This document shows positions 27,151 through 36,011 of a stretch of 64,000 nt of DNA, piece after piece (position 1 is the stretch's first letter; each line of letters starts with the position of its first letter). The notes beneath the pieces were generated by a model. The model was not told where the DNA came from, did not search any database, and saw nothing but the letters and a program-made list of their open reading frames with translations. The stretch spans positions 2,591,992-2,655,991 of the forward strand of contig NZ_JAGYPJ010000001.1 in assembly GCF_018343695.1 (NCBI RefSeq), given 5' to 3'. Origin of the DNA: Lederbergia citrisecunda. GTDB lineage: Bacteria > Bacillota > Bacilli > Bacillales > Bacillaceae_C. The translations under genes were made by a program, and so were the position numbers.

Positions 27151-28506
27151 TTAGCGCTCATATAAGCCTTGAAGTAAAGGTTGAACCGTTTTTTCAAGTT
27201 CATCTAACGCATCTTTTGCTGACTTTTTGCCTAGCCATATTGGATCTAAGCCTGCTCCAATGGCAGGGTCAATCTCGACAAAGTTTTTCAAGCTATAAGA
27301 TGGACCTGGTTCAATATTATTCATTGTGTAGTCAACAACCGCTTCTTTAAATTCCGGAGGGTGTACCTCATTATTTATCCAGCTATCAATATATTCCTGT
27401 TCTGTATAGTATTTTTCTTCTAGCGGCATCCATAGTCCTTTCGCAAATAGATCCACTTCTTCAGGATTATTGTGGAATAGATAAAATTTCATCGCTTCAT
27501 CAGGGTGCTTCGTATCTGCGAAAATAACGGTAGGAGCGCCGAATATGACGGATTTCGCTTCTTTATATTTTGGGAGAACCCCGATTCCATAATTTAATTT
27601 ACTTTCACCAAAATCAAGGATATTCCAATGGCCATCAATCACCATGGCAACTTTTTTCGTTTGTAAAAGTACACTTGTTGCAGGCATGTTTTCTTTTTGT
27701 GTAGGAGTAGGCGCTACATGGTATTTGTACATTAAATCCTGTAAGTTTTGGAATACTTCCACTGCTTCAGGGCTATTAAGAGTGTACTTCGTTCCATCTT
27801 CGTTCGTAATTGCTCCTCCATTGCTAAGTAAAAATGGATACCAACCAGCCCACCAAGTTGGGAAGGAAATTCCATATTGTGCAATGTTTTTAGCATCAAA
27901 ATCAGGACTTAGAGCATTTCTTCCTTGATTATCAAGCGTTAACTTTTGTGCAGTTTCAACAAAGCTTCCCCAGTCCCAAGCATTTTGTGCATCGGCAGGT
28001 GGCAAATCAACCCCTTGCTCTGCAAATAAATCTTTATTATAAAAAAGGCTCATAATTTCTCCGGCTGTATTCGTACCAATTGTTTTACCTTTATCAAAGT
28101 AATAGAAGGTTTCAGGGATACGATTTTTCAATTCATCAAATTCCAACATATATTGAGTAACATCCATAACCTTGCCTTCTTCAGCCCATTTTAATGCTAA
28201 TCCTTCTGATAAATAGGCAACATCAGGTAAATCTCCAGATGCCATTAATGTATTTATTTTCGTACCATAATCATTCGGAACATGTTGTGCATCGACTTTT
28301 ATATTTGGATTTTTTTCTTCAAAGGATTTTACCATTTTTTCAACAGCTTGCTTTTCAAATACACTTCCCCAATACATGAATTTCAGCGTAACTTTTTCAC
28401 TGTCATCTTTACCTTTACTAGTCTTGGATGAATTGTCTGAGCTGCATGCTGCAATAAAAATACATAGAATAGAAGTAAGAATTAAAATCCATATTTTTTT
28501 TGTCAT
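27151..28506 (-). CDS. Extracellular solute-binding lipoprotein, family 1 (CUT1)
   Basis: 451 residues from ATG 28506 (GTG 28509 is an alternative), with GGGGGAA upstream. The lipobox IFIAAC gives the lipidated Cys at residue 21, followed by a Ser/Lys-rich linker. The mature domain shows the family segment VEKMVKSFEEKNPNIKVDA and a Trp/Tyr-rich cleft (WWAGWYPF), typical for oligosaccharide receptors. It is the first structural gene after the LacI-type regulator gene and heads the transporter set. Confidence 0.92.
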   Translation of the reverse strand: MTKKIWILILTSILCIFIAACSSDNSSKTSKGKDDSEKVTLKFMYWGSVFEKQAVEKMVKSFEEKNPNIKVDAQHVPNDYGTKINTLMASGDLPDVAYLSEGLALKWAEEGKVMDVTQYMLEFDELKNRIPETFYYFDKGKTIGTNTAGEIMSLFYNKDLFAEQGVDLPPADAQNAWDWGSFVETAQKLTLDNQGRNALSPDFDAKNIAQYGISFPTWWAGWYPFLLSNGGAITNEDGTKYTLNSPEAVEVFQNLQDLMYKYHVAPTPTQKENMPATSVLLQTKKVAMVIDGHWNILDFGESKLNYGIGVLPKYKEAKSVIFGAPTVIFADTKHPDEAMKFYLFHNNPEEVDLFAKGLWMPLEEKYYTEQEYIDSWINNEVHPPEFKEAVVDYTMNNIEPGPSYSLKNFVEIDPAIGAGLDPIWLGKKSAKDALDELEKTVQPLLQGLYER

Positions 28507-28594
28507 CACTACAGTTCCCCCTTAATATTCATTACAAGCCTTTAGACTACAGACCTACAGTTTTTTCATAACTTTGAAATACCACCTCCTCTAA

Positions 28595-29587
28595 TTAACA
28601 TTTATTCTCCATCGTTGAATCTCTTATGATTAACTTACAATCTACTTTTTTCTTTAGATTAGAACCTTGTTCACCTTGGATATGATCGAGCAATCGTTTC
28701 GCAGCCAATTTTCCCATCTTAAAAGTAGGTAATTCCACTGTCGTTAAACCAGGTAGTAATAATGTAGAAAAATCGGTATTATCAAAGCCCACCAACGAAA
28801 TATCTTTTGGAATCCTCATTCCATGTGCTGCACAATACCGTATTACACCAGCGGCCATACTATCATTCGCTGCAAAAATAGCGGTAGGTCGTTCATGTCC
28901 CTTTAGAATATCTGCAGCCAATGAATAACCCGACTCACTTGACCAATCACCTGTTTTTATCCATTTTGGGAATATTTCAAGACCTTCACTTCGATGTGCT
29001 TCAATAAATCCATTTAACCTTTCAATCGAGGCATTCCAATCAATTGGTCCATTAATAAAACCGATTTTATGATGTCGCAATGTTAATAAGTGCATCGTCG
29101 CATCATATGCCCCTTGAAAATCATTTGGTATCACATAATCCTCAGCTAGATCTTGCGTATATCCATATACATAAGTGTGAGGAATATCCGGTGTCTTCCA
29201 TTGAATTTCTCTGACCCAGGAACTTGCATAAATCAATCCATCAATTTGTTTTGGATTAAAAAGCTGTGTGTAGTCCCATTCGCTCTCATGTTCATACCTA
29301 ATTTTAGAGATTAATATGGAATAATTTTGCTGATACAAATACTCTTCTATTCCACCAATCATAGAAGGCACAAAATCCATAAAATTATCTGTTAATACAC
29401 CGATTGTAAAAGTTCGATTTTGTTTTAAACTTTTTGCAATAAAATTAGGCTGAAATTGATACTCATTAATAACCTCTTGTACTTTCGCTTTCGTTTTTGA
29501 GCTGACCGGTGCAGTGCCGTTCAACACATGAGATACTGTAGAAGGCGCAACACCGGCAATCTTAGCTATATCCCTGATTGTGGTCAA
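28595..29587 (-). CDS. LacI family transcriptional regulator
   Basis: 330 residues. The N-terminal helix-turn-helix TIRDIAKIAGVAPSTVSHVL and hinge are canonical, and the rest is a periplasmic-binding-like effector domain (TIGVLTDNFMDFVPSMIGG onward). The start is TTG 29587 after AAAGGGA. Two copies of a CCGATT-centred motif lie upstream, so it probably represses itself and the arabinofuranoside transporter. The inducer is likely the imported sugar. Confidence 0.9.
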   Translation of the reverse strand: MTTIRDIAKIAGVAPSTVSHVLNGTAPVSSKTKAKVQEVINEYQFQPNFIAKSLKQNRTFTIGVLTDNFMDFVPSMIGGIEEYLYQQNYSILISKIRYEHESEWDYTQLFNPKQIDGLIYASSWVREIQWKTPDIPHTYVYGYTQDLAEDYVIPNDFQGAYDATMHLLTLRHHKIGFINGPIDWNASIERLNGFIEAHRSEGLEIFPKWIKTGDWSSESGYSLAADILKGHERPTAIFAANDSMAAGVIRYCAAHGMRIPKDISLVGFDNTDFSTLLLPGLTTVELPTFKMGKLAAKRLLDHIQGEQGSNLKKKVDCKLIIRDSTMENKC

Positions 29588-29610
29588 TGTTCAGTCCCTT
29601 TCACTATTAA

Positions 29611-29625
29611 ATAAAACCGATTTCA
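29611..29625. promoter_or_regulatory. Operator-like site, copy 1, upstream of the LacI gene
   Basis: ATAAAACCGATTTCA; its complement TGAAATCGGTTTTA fits the cre/LacI-type consensus at 13 of 14 positions. It lies 25 bp upstream of the LacI-type start. Confidence 0.5.
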
Positions 29626-29706
29626 TTAACTAATCCATTTAAAATGATTTTTCTATTAAATTAATTAATCATATCTATCAGTTCATCTATTAAAGCCACC
29701 ATTTAG

Positions 29707-29720
29707 ATAAAACCGATTCA
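29707..29720. promoter_or_regulatory. Operator-like site, copy 2, upstream of the LacI gene
   Basis: ATAAAACCGATTCA repeats copy 1 with one base missing, 96 bp further upstream in the same orientation. Two sites at this distance would allow DNA looping by a tetramer. Confidence 0.45.
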
Positions 29721-29759
29721 AATTTGTAAGTGCCTGCACTATAACCATTTCACCAATCC

Positions 29760-31640
29760 CTACCTCAATACCGGAAACTCCCCAATCCTCAACCTCGCAC
29801 ACCCATATGGAACGAGTTCCATCGTCTCAATTGTGGCATTTTCATATGGTTTTGGATCTTTTGGCGGTGCTGCGGCTGAATTATGCTTCATCATCCAATT
29901 TGCAAGCAGTCTCCCTTTTGTCCGTAATCTGATAGGAGCGTGTTCTGTTTTAAATGGTTGATAGTGAATTTCCTCCATTTCCTCTACATCGAATTGTGCA
30001 TTTTGTATTAATGCGTAACGCCATGCAGATGTCGGGTAAAGCTCCCAATCATGGAATCGTTCACGTTCATGAACTCGAACCCAATTTTCTTCTATCGGCA
30101 ACACATATACGAGTGGCCCCCGGTTCACGCTGATCGCATAATTATTTCTTTCTTCTAATTGAACTTGCATCGGGAGCTTAATCTCAATCTGATCACTAGG
30201 ATTCCATTCTCTTTCAAGACGAGCATATCCATTTTCAACGTGAACATATTGAACTTGCCCGTTAACCTTTATCTTTATGTCAGAGCACCAGCCTGGAACC
30301 CTTAATAAAAGCGGAAACGTTGCCTTTTCCTTTAGACTTACGTTAATCGTCACTAGTTCTCGGAATGGATAATCACTTTTGACGCCTAGTTCGATATCCT
30401 TCCCATCCGCTACTTTGGCTTGTACAGTACAAGGTGCATAGGAAACAGCTGCTAACCCACTATCTTGAGTTGCCATCCACAGGCTTGAAGTAAATTTGGG
30501 CCATCCTTGGTGCATATTTGCGGTACAACAACCAAAGTTCGGTTCCAACCCAAACATATTTGCATCAGGACCGTTCGACCATGGACGTTTCGCCAAATTA
30601 CAAATGACTTGATTCACTTGCTGATCATATTGGTGAGAATCCCACTCTGGGGAAATTGTTGCAGGTAAGGCGTTAAAGGCTACTTTTTCTAAAATATCTG
30701 CAAACACCCCATCCCCTAATATTCGGGTTAGGTTTTCCATACTGAACATATACTCTACAACTGCACATAACTCCACACCTTGACTCGGATGGGTTCCTGA
30801 TAACCATTCATCACCTGAAAACATCCCGTGTGCTTGACCATGGTACGTCATCAGACTTTGAATCCCTTTATATACAGCGTCCTTATCACTTTCATCACCA
30901 GTTTGTCGATAAAAAACAGCTGGTGTTTTAATCCCCATCGCCACATTAACAACATGCGTGCGGTGATTCCATTCCGTTTGTTTGCGCCAGTAAGGGAAAT
31001 TTGCAAAAATATGATTCCAATCAATCGTTTGTGCTTGGACCATTTGAGCTAATTGAAGTAACTCGGAATCCCCCGTCCTCTCATATAACCAATGGATTGA
31101 TAATAATAAATCCGCTCCACGTGCTTCATGCCATTCCTTCAAAGGATGATCGACAAGAGCCATTTTCAAATACGAAAAATACTTCACCATGAATGGAATG
31201 ACTCTTTCATCTTTCGTCACTTCTTCATATTGGGTTAGCACTTTCAACATGATAAAATCTTGCCACCAGTCATAGTTGTCCATAACGTTATTTGCATTTT
31301 TTAAATATGTAGGTCCAAACGAGCCATCTTCTTTCTGGCTAGAAAACGTCCATTCTATCCAAGGTTTAACCTTTTCTATTAATCTTTTATCCTCTAAAAG
31401 ATATGCCAATGGTAGGAGCCCATCTAAATAGTATGGACCGCGCTCCCAACTATCACCATCTCCTCCAAGCCAGCCATTGTTTTGCCCAACATCATCCCAT
31501 TGCTCATCTAAATGACCGGAAAAACCATTCGCTTGTATTTCCAATTGATTTCTTAACCATCCAGAAGGCTTTATACTTCCTAGTGGCAATGATTGAAAAA
31601 CGGTTTCTTTTAAGCCTTGATACGTTGTATGACTCAACAT
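29760..31640 (-). CDS. GH127/GH146-like beta-L-arabinofuranosidase (DUF1680 family)
   Basis: 626 residues, cytoplasmic, with the (alpha/alpha)6 barrel pattern of the DUF1680 superfamily. The active-site region is GLEPNFGCCTANMHQGWPKF with the Cys pair at 371-372. It is clearly divergent from the GH127 protein at 23266-25170 and belongs to another subgroup, so the two probably act on different linkages or neighbouring residues. The start ATG 31640 follows AGGTGGGAAGAG. It is transcribed away from the AraC-type gene at 31769, which probably activates it. Confidence 0.85.
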   Translation of the reverse strand: MLSHTTYQGLKETVFQSLPLGSIKPSGWLRNQLEIQANGFSGHLDEQWDDVGQNNGWLGGDGDSWERGPYYLDGLLPLAYLLEDKRLIEKVKPWIEWTFSSQKEDGSFGPTYLKNANNVMDNYDWWQDFIMLKVLTQYEEVTKDERVIPFMVKYFSYLKMALVDHPLKEWHEARGADLLLSIHWLYERTGDSELLQLAQMVQAQTIDWNHIFANFPYWRKQTEWNHRTHVVNVAMGIKTPAVFYRQTGDESDKDAVYKGIQSLMTYHGQAHGMFSGDEWLSGTHPSQGVELCAVVEYMFSMENLTRILGDGVFADILEKVAFNALPATISPEWDSHQYDQQVNQVICNLAKRPWSNGPDANMFGLEPNFGCCTANMHQGWPKFTSSLWMATQDSGLAAVSYAPCTVQAKVADGKDIELGVKSDYPFRELVTINVSLKEKATFPLLLRVPGWCSDIKIKVNGQVQYVHVENGYARLEREWNPSDQIEIKLPMQVQLEERNNYAISVNRGPLVYVLPIEENWVRVHERERFHDWELYPTSAWRYALIQNAQFDVEEMEEIHYQPFKTEHAPIRLRTKGRLLANWMMKHNSAAAPPKDPKPYENATIETMELVPYGCARLRIGEFPVLR

Positions 31641-31678
31641 CTCTTCCCACCTTTGCCTTTTTCTATTTACCTATGAGC

Positions 31679-31698
31679 CCATTATATTGTTATAATGG
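31679..31698. promoter_or_regulatory. Palindrome over the divergent promoter of the GH127-like and AraC genes
   Basis: CCATTATA-TTGT-TATAATGG is a perfect 8-bp inverted repeat. Its right arm contains TATAAT, a good -10 for the AraC-type gene, and the start at 31769 then has a 65-base leader. Protein binding here would affect both genes. Confidence 0.5.
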
Positions 31699-31768
31699 TG
31701 GGTAAATAATGCAAAATTCAAACAATTTTTTGCACTATCGTAACCTTCTAACGGGGAGAAAAGACAAA

Positions 31769-32635
31769 ATGCTACAATTAATCGCACCACCTTTACCGAT
31801 CATATTAGGTGTTGGAGAAGATACATATTCAATTGGTCAATCTCATCCAAACCGAAACAAAATTGGAGTATTTGATTTACTTGTCGTAACCAGAGGTTGC
31901 TTAATAATGGGGGAAAACAAAAAAAAGTATCCAGTTGAAGAAAAACAGGCGCTTATCCTCTATCCGGATCGACATCACTATTCGGTAACACCATGTGAAG
32001 CTGAAACACATTTTTACTGGATTCATTTTGTTACGCCGAAGGAATGGATTGAAATCAACGAGGATTCGACTAGAAGAGGATATGATTTCGCAAAAACAGA
32101 ACACAGGAATGCTTTCTCGGAACACCCATTTTGGATCACACTTCCAAAGCATGGAAATATTCAAAACTGGAGCATAGTTGACCTATTATGCAGGCAATTA
32201 TTATCAATAGAAGAAAACATGAATTACTCGTGGGAATGGAAAAGACAAATACAATTTCAGCAATTATTGCAGGAATTAGCCAATACAAATAACTTGGCGA
32301 AATCTTCACCTTCAATGGCAGTAGCAGAACAAGCCGCCTCTTTTTTAAAGAAAAATTTTGCAAAGAAAATAAACTATAAAGAGCTGGGGGAATCACTTTG
32401 CTACCATCCTAACTATATTGCTAGATGCATGATTAATACATTAGGATTCAGCCCGGTGGAATATGTAAACCAAGTACGCATTGACCATTCAAAAATTCTA
32501 CTAGTCTCAACAAATTGGAGTATTGAAAAGATAGCAGAAAACTGTGGTTTTCAGCAAACGGCCTACTTCAGCCGCTTCTTTAAAAAGAGAGAAGGAATGA
32601 GTCCGAATCAATTTCGAAAACAGTATGAGGGCTAG
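31769..32635 (+). CDS. AraC family transcriptional regulator
   Basis: 288 residues from ATG 31769, preceded by GGGGAG; an in-frame ATG at 31709 would leave almost no leader. The N-terminal cupin-like sensing domain (residues 1-170) is followed by a C-terminal double helix-turn-helix (KINYKELGESLCYHPNYIAR and SIEKIAENCGFQQTAYFSRFF). It is divergent from the GH127-like gene across a 128-bp gap with a palindrome. It probably senses an arabinose-containing sugar and activates that gene. Confidence 0.9.
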   Translation: MLQLIAPPLPIILGVGEDTYSIGQSHPNRNKIGVFDLLVVTRGCLIMGENKKKYPVEEKQALILYPDRHHYSVTPCEAETHFYWIHFVTPKEWIEINEDSTRRGYDFAKTEHRNAFSEHPFWITLPKHGNIQNWSIVDLLCRQLLSIEENMNYSWEWKRQIQFQQLLQELANTNNLAKSSPSMAVAEQAASFLKKNFAKKINYKELGESLCYHPNYIARCMINTLGFSPVEYVNQVRIDHSKILLVSTNWSIEKIAENCGFQQTAYFSRFFKKREGMSPNQFRKQYEG

Positions 32636-32654
32636 TAATACATCCACTATTTTA

Positions 32655-33126
32655 ATTTTTTCATTGCTTAAAGTCTCAAATAGCAGGATTGGAGTCATCG
32701 TCGGTGATTTTTATTTTGCTTAAGAGCACAATAGGAACAGCGTAATGGTGATAGAAACGGATAACGGCTAATAGGCGCAGTGTAATGGTAATAGAAACGG
32801 ATGAAAAGGCTGAACACAGATAGAAGGCGTTCATCGATGATTTTTTCGTTACTCAAAGTCTCTACACACCGATTGAGGCCTTTCATCGGTGGTTTTTTCG
32901 TTACTCAAGGTCTCTATACACAGATTGAGGCCCTTCATCGGTTGCTTTTTCGTTGCTCAAGGTCTCTATACACAGATTGAGGCCCAACATCAGTACTTTT
33001 TTTCGTTACTCAAGGTCTCTATACACAGATTGAGGCCCTTTATCGATGATTTTTACATGGCTTAAAGGCACCTATACACGGACTGATGCCCTTTGTATCG
33101 ACATTTCCGATTACGAAGGGCATCAA
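32655..33126. repeat. Tandem array of about 52-bp units, noncoding
   Basis: The best part, 32841-33100, holds five units with the core TTTTTTCGTTACTCAAGGTC followed by TCTATACACAGATTGAGGCC; unit starts fall 52, 52, 53 and about 52 bp apart. More divergent copies extend upstream to 32655. The unit is not a multiple of three, and both strands have only short shadow reading frames. Some units can fold (ACCGAT/ATCGGT). The array fills the gap between convergent genes ending at 32635 and 33152. Confidence 0.85.
33084..33125. terminator. Hairpin at the end of the repeat array
   Basis: TGATGCCCTT and AAGGGCATCA pair perfectly over 10 bp with a 22-nt loop. It lies between convergent genes and could terminate either; T-rich sequence follows on the plus strand after 33135. 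Confidence 0.5.
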
Positions 33127-33151
33127 TGTTTAATATAAATTTTTTACTCTA

Positions 33152-33910
33152 TTAAGCATACATTCTCCGGGCATTTCTGATAAGTAATGCTCTTTCTGGA
33201 AAGTCTGAGATAATGGCGTTCACACCTGCATCTAATAGTTCGTTTATTTCTAGAGGATCATTGACGGTCCAAACCCGAATACTTCCATCCAAATTTTTCA
33301 AATAAAGATTCCTCATTAAGACGATTCGTTTTGATATATGCATTCCTTCCATATCAAACGTTTGGATATAATCATTTGGATGGGGAAGCTGATGCTCATA
33401 TAAAAACGCAATCTTGGAGGAAGGATCCCATTTTTTAATACGTATCAAAGTTGGTAAATGAAAAGAAGAATAGATAACGTTTCGATTGTTCCCATATTGT
33501 TTTACAACATTCAATACTTTTTCTTCAATTCCTTCATAATCTACTAGATACGTCTTTAATTCAATGTTCAGTTCGATATCATAAGGTGCAAGTAATCCCA
33601 GTACTTCCTGTAATGTTGGTACACTCTCCAATTTCCAAGACTCATTATAATGTGGTAAATGGGTAAACTTGGCCCCTGCACTATACTCCTTAATCTCTGC
33701 TAAGCTTAAGTCTTTAATATATCCCATACCATCAGTCGTTCTATCTAATTTCTCATCGTGAATAACAACGATTTCCCCATCTTTTGTCATATGAACATCT
33801 ATTTCAAGGCCATCCACACCTTGCTCAATTGCTTTCTTAAAACTAATCATCGTATTTTCTGGATATATCCCCATACAGCCGCGATGACCAAAAATTTTAG
33901 TCTCTTCCAT
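33152..33910 (-). CDS. Glycerophosphodiester phosphodiesterase (cytoplasmic, UgpQ-like)
   Basis: 252 residues from ATG 33910, where GGAAG lies seven bases upstream; ATG 33928 has no site. The GDPD barrel motifs are intact: GHRGCMGIYPENT (catalytic His), GLEIDVHMTKDGEIVVIHDE (metal ligands and second His) and NAIISDFPE. It has no signal peptide. It hydrolyses glycerophosphodiesters to glycerol-3-phosphate and an alcohol. It lies directly behind a ugpC::ugpB remnant, which shows that it once belonged to a ugp uptake operon and probably kept phosphate-linked regulation. Confidence 0.92.
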   Translation of the reverse strand: MEETKIFGHRGCMGIYPENTMISFKKAIEQGVDGLEIDVHMTKDGEIVVIHDEKLDRTTDGMGYIKDLSLAEIKEYSAGAKFTHLPHYNESWKLESVPTLQEVLGLLAPYDIELNIELKTYLVDYEGIEEKVLNVVKQYGNNRNVIYSSFHLPTLIRIKKWDPSSKIAFLYEHQLPHPNDYIQTFDMEGMHISKRIVLMRNLYLKNLDGSIRVWTVNDPLEINELLDAGVNAIISDFPERALLIRNARRMYA

Positions 33911-34097
33911 ATTAATACTTCCTTTCATTTATAAATTTTAGAGAATAAAGTACTAGAGCTTCATTCTCTATTTTATATGACAGGATTCCATTCAAGTACA
34001 AGGCAAAATCATAAAGAATAGTGGGAGAATCTTTAGTAGATCTTGCCCGCCAAAACGATGGATGAAACCTAGCTAGCAATCATAATATGAAACACAA

Positions 34098-34361
34098 CTA
34101 TTTACCTTTAGTTGTATTTGCTTGTTCAATCGCACTATTCAGTTGTTTTACAGCCGTATTATATGCTTTATCTACATCCCCACCGTTATAGACCGTTTCA
34201 AGTGCGGTTTCAATAATTTTTCTTTCTTCAGGAATCATATCCATAACGGCACCTTGTGTAGCATAAGATGATTTAGTTGCTTGAAGTTGATTAATTCCAT
34301 TTAATACGTGACTTTGCTTATCGTATGATTTTGAAATATTGATCAACTCGACTTGTCCCAT
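34098..34361 (-). pseudogene. In-frame ugpC::ugpB fusion, remnant of a deleted glycerol-3-phosphate ABC operon
   Basis: An 87-codon open frame with a perfect ribosome site (AAGGAGG, ATG 34361). Residues 1 to about 23 (MGQVELINISKSYDKQSHVL) read as the start of a UgpC/MsmX-type ABC ATPase, stopping before Walker A. Residues from about 25 (QLQATKSSYATQGAVMDMIP and on to NSAIEQANTTKGK) read as the last 60 residues of a UgpB-type solute-binding protein. In the order ugpC-A-E-B-Q a single in-frame deletion would leave exactly this, followed by ugpQ, as observed. The fusion may still be translated and so keep coupling to the phosphodiesterase. Assignments are from motif memory. Confidence 0.75.
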
Positions 34362-34421
34362 GCTTAACCTCCTTTTGATGTGCTAACCATATTGAAACAC
34401 ACTTTTTTATTACAAAATTCA

Positions 34422-34460
34422 AATTAACTGAACTTTTACACACCTTTTAGTACGAGTTAA
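34422..34460 (-). promoter_or_regulatory. Candidate Pho box upstream of the ugp remnant
   Basis: On the minus strand TTAACT, TAAAAG, TAAAAG and TTAATT follow at exact 11-bp steps (5-bp spacers). PhoP boxes are TTAACA-like hexamers with this spacing; the outer two match well, the middle two poorly. It lies 61-99 bp upstream of the fusion start. Confidence 0.35.
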
Positions 34461-34613
34461 CATCTTTTACAATTTATTAATCTATTAGCAATAATTAGTA
34501 AGGAGAAACAGTAACTTCCATTAAGCATTTGCCAACAGTCTCTTCCTATCTACATTTATGTATTAACAAAAACTACAATGGAATAAATAATGCCTTTGTC
34601 TTTATAAAAAAAT

Positions 34614-34658
34614 AAAGTGCAGAATTATGAACTTTTAATGTTCATAACTCTGCACTTT
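34614..34658 (-). terminator. Orphan strong hairpin/terminator
   Basis: Arms of 19 bp with one mismatch (34614-34632 and 34640-34658) and a 7-nt loop. On the minus strand it is followed by ATTTTTTTATAAAG, a good U-tract, yet no minus-strand gene lies just upstream. It may mark a lost gene. The rest of 34362-34946 shows nothing else clear. Confidence 0.6.
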
Positions 34659-34946
34659 TGTGTTTGGATCAAATCAACTTATATAAACTGTGGGACCATG
34701 ATTCTATTCAAGTAGAAGGCGAGTCTCCTAAATTTGACGAATCATCTAGATACTAACCTGAAATATTATTCTACTTCCCTAGAAACCACAGTAAAAAAAT
34801 ATCCTATAAAAAGATATTCTTGGATATCAAACTAAAGACTCCCCTTGTCTCTTTCTTTGTCACTCAATTCGCCACCTTCCACTTATGGTAAATCATTCCA
34901 TCAACAGTTAAAATATTCATATAAACCAACAAGGAGAAGAACATTT

Positions 34947-35735
34947 ATGTTATTAAATTTTTTAAAAATGAAGAAGGACAAGCCTAAAGTTAAAACTAAA
35001 TCTAATGAACAGGTAGCCAGAAGAAAAGGAGAAATAGGAGAATACAAAATTGATATTCAACTTAATCAATTGCCCAAGGAATGTTGCTACCTAAGTGATT
35101 TACTTGTAGAAAACCCAAAAGCAAAAACGGGTTATTCACAAATAGATCATGTAGTTCTAACTTCTTATGGAATATTTGTCATTGAAACAAAGAACTACCA
35201 AGGTACCATCTACGGTGCAAAAGAGCAAAAAACTTGGTTAGTGAATGGCAAATTTAAAATGATGAACCCATTCGTACAAAATTACGGACATATCAAAGCA
35301 TTAACATCATTTATTGAAGAAAAATACCATCATCTATTTATTTCTATGGTTTCATTTACGAAACGTTGTACTTTTAAAGTAGATTTAGACTATCGAAAAA
35401 TAGCGTCCAACGAATTGATTGTATATGACATCGAATTATCAGAGTATCTACAACGGAAGCTTTCGATCTTGAAAATTCAGCACAAAGAACCTCTATTAAG
35501 TGAGCAAGAAATTTCAACAATATATAACACTTTTTCGAAAGAAAACATTATCGATTTAAAAATTAGAGAAGAGCATACGCAAGGAATAAAAAAACTAGTA
35601 GAAGAAAAAGATTTGGAATCCATTTGTTCAATATGTAATCAACCTGTTTCAGATACAGTAAAGGCCTACTGCTTGAGTAATAAAAAATTCAATGGAAACA
35701 TTTACTGTTATGAGCATCAAAAGGGTGTAAACTAA
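34947..35735 (+). CDS. NERD domain protein with C-terminal Cys-rich tail
   Basis: 262 residues from ATG 34947, preceded by AAGGAGAAG; an upstream frame to 34845 lacks a site. The nuclease-related (NERD) domain spans about residues 25-140 with the conserved core IDHVVLTSYGIFVIETKNYQG. The C-terminus has CSICNQ ... YCYEH, a likely zinc ribbon that could bind nucleic acid. NERD proteins are predicted nucleases of unknown role, in phage defence or DNA processing. It stands alone. A second NERD gene is at 54701-55387 and a broken one at 51845-52068. Confidence 0.82.
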   Translation: MLLNFLKMKKDKPKVKTKSNEQVARRKGEIGEYKIDIQLNQLPKECCYLSDLLVENPKAKTGYSQIDHVVLTSYGIFVIETKNYQGTIYGAKEQKTWLVNGKFKMMNPFVQNYGHIKALTSFIEEKYHHLFISMVSFTKRCTFKVDLDYRKIASNELIVYDIELSEYLQRKLSILKIQHKEPLLSEQEISTIYNTFSKENIIDLKIREEHTQGIKKLVEEKDLESICSICNQPVSDTVKAYCLSNKKFNGNIYCYEHQKGVN

Positions 35736-35954
35736 TCTATTAACTTTATAAGGAAAAGGTATATTGCTAGAAACCGAATTCCCTTTAGTGATTTGATCGT
35801 TGGAGCTATTATGTTTAAAAGGAAGGAAGAAAAAGAAAGTATAGTTCTTGTGATAAAAAACTCAGCTATGTATCTTGGTTGTATTATTACAACTAGCGGC
35901 GAGAAAGGATAAATAGCACTAAATTCAGCCAGTTGTAACCCTATTCCCCTTATT

Positions 35955-36000
35955 CAAAATAAAAATGCCAGTTTCCAATAATGACACTCAGAAACTGGCA
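35955..36000 (-). terminator. Rho-independent terminator of the TIMP-like gene
   Basis: TGCCAGTTTC and GAAACTGGCA pair perfectly over 10 bp with a 15-nt loop; on the minus strand TTTTTATTTT follows. Confidence 0.85.
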
Positions 36001-36011
36001 CAACAATGGTT

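Noticed and set aside
32507-32886. Two minus-strand frames sharing ETLSNEKI
   Set aside because: The shared words come from the 52-bp repeat units, whose period is not a multiple of three; no ribosome site.
32655-33126. CRISPR array
   Set aside because: Whole units of 52 bp are repeated with drift and no unique spacers; no cas genes nearby.
34845-34946. Upstream extension of the NERD gene
   Set aside because: ATG 34947 has a good site and the extra residues look random.
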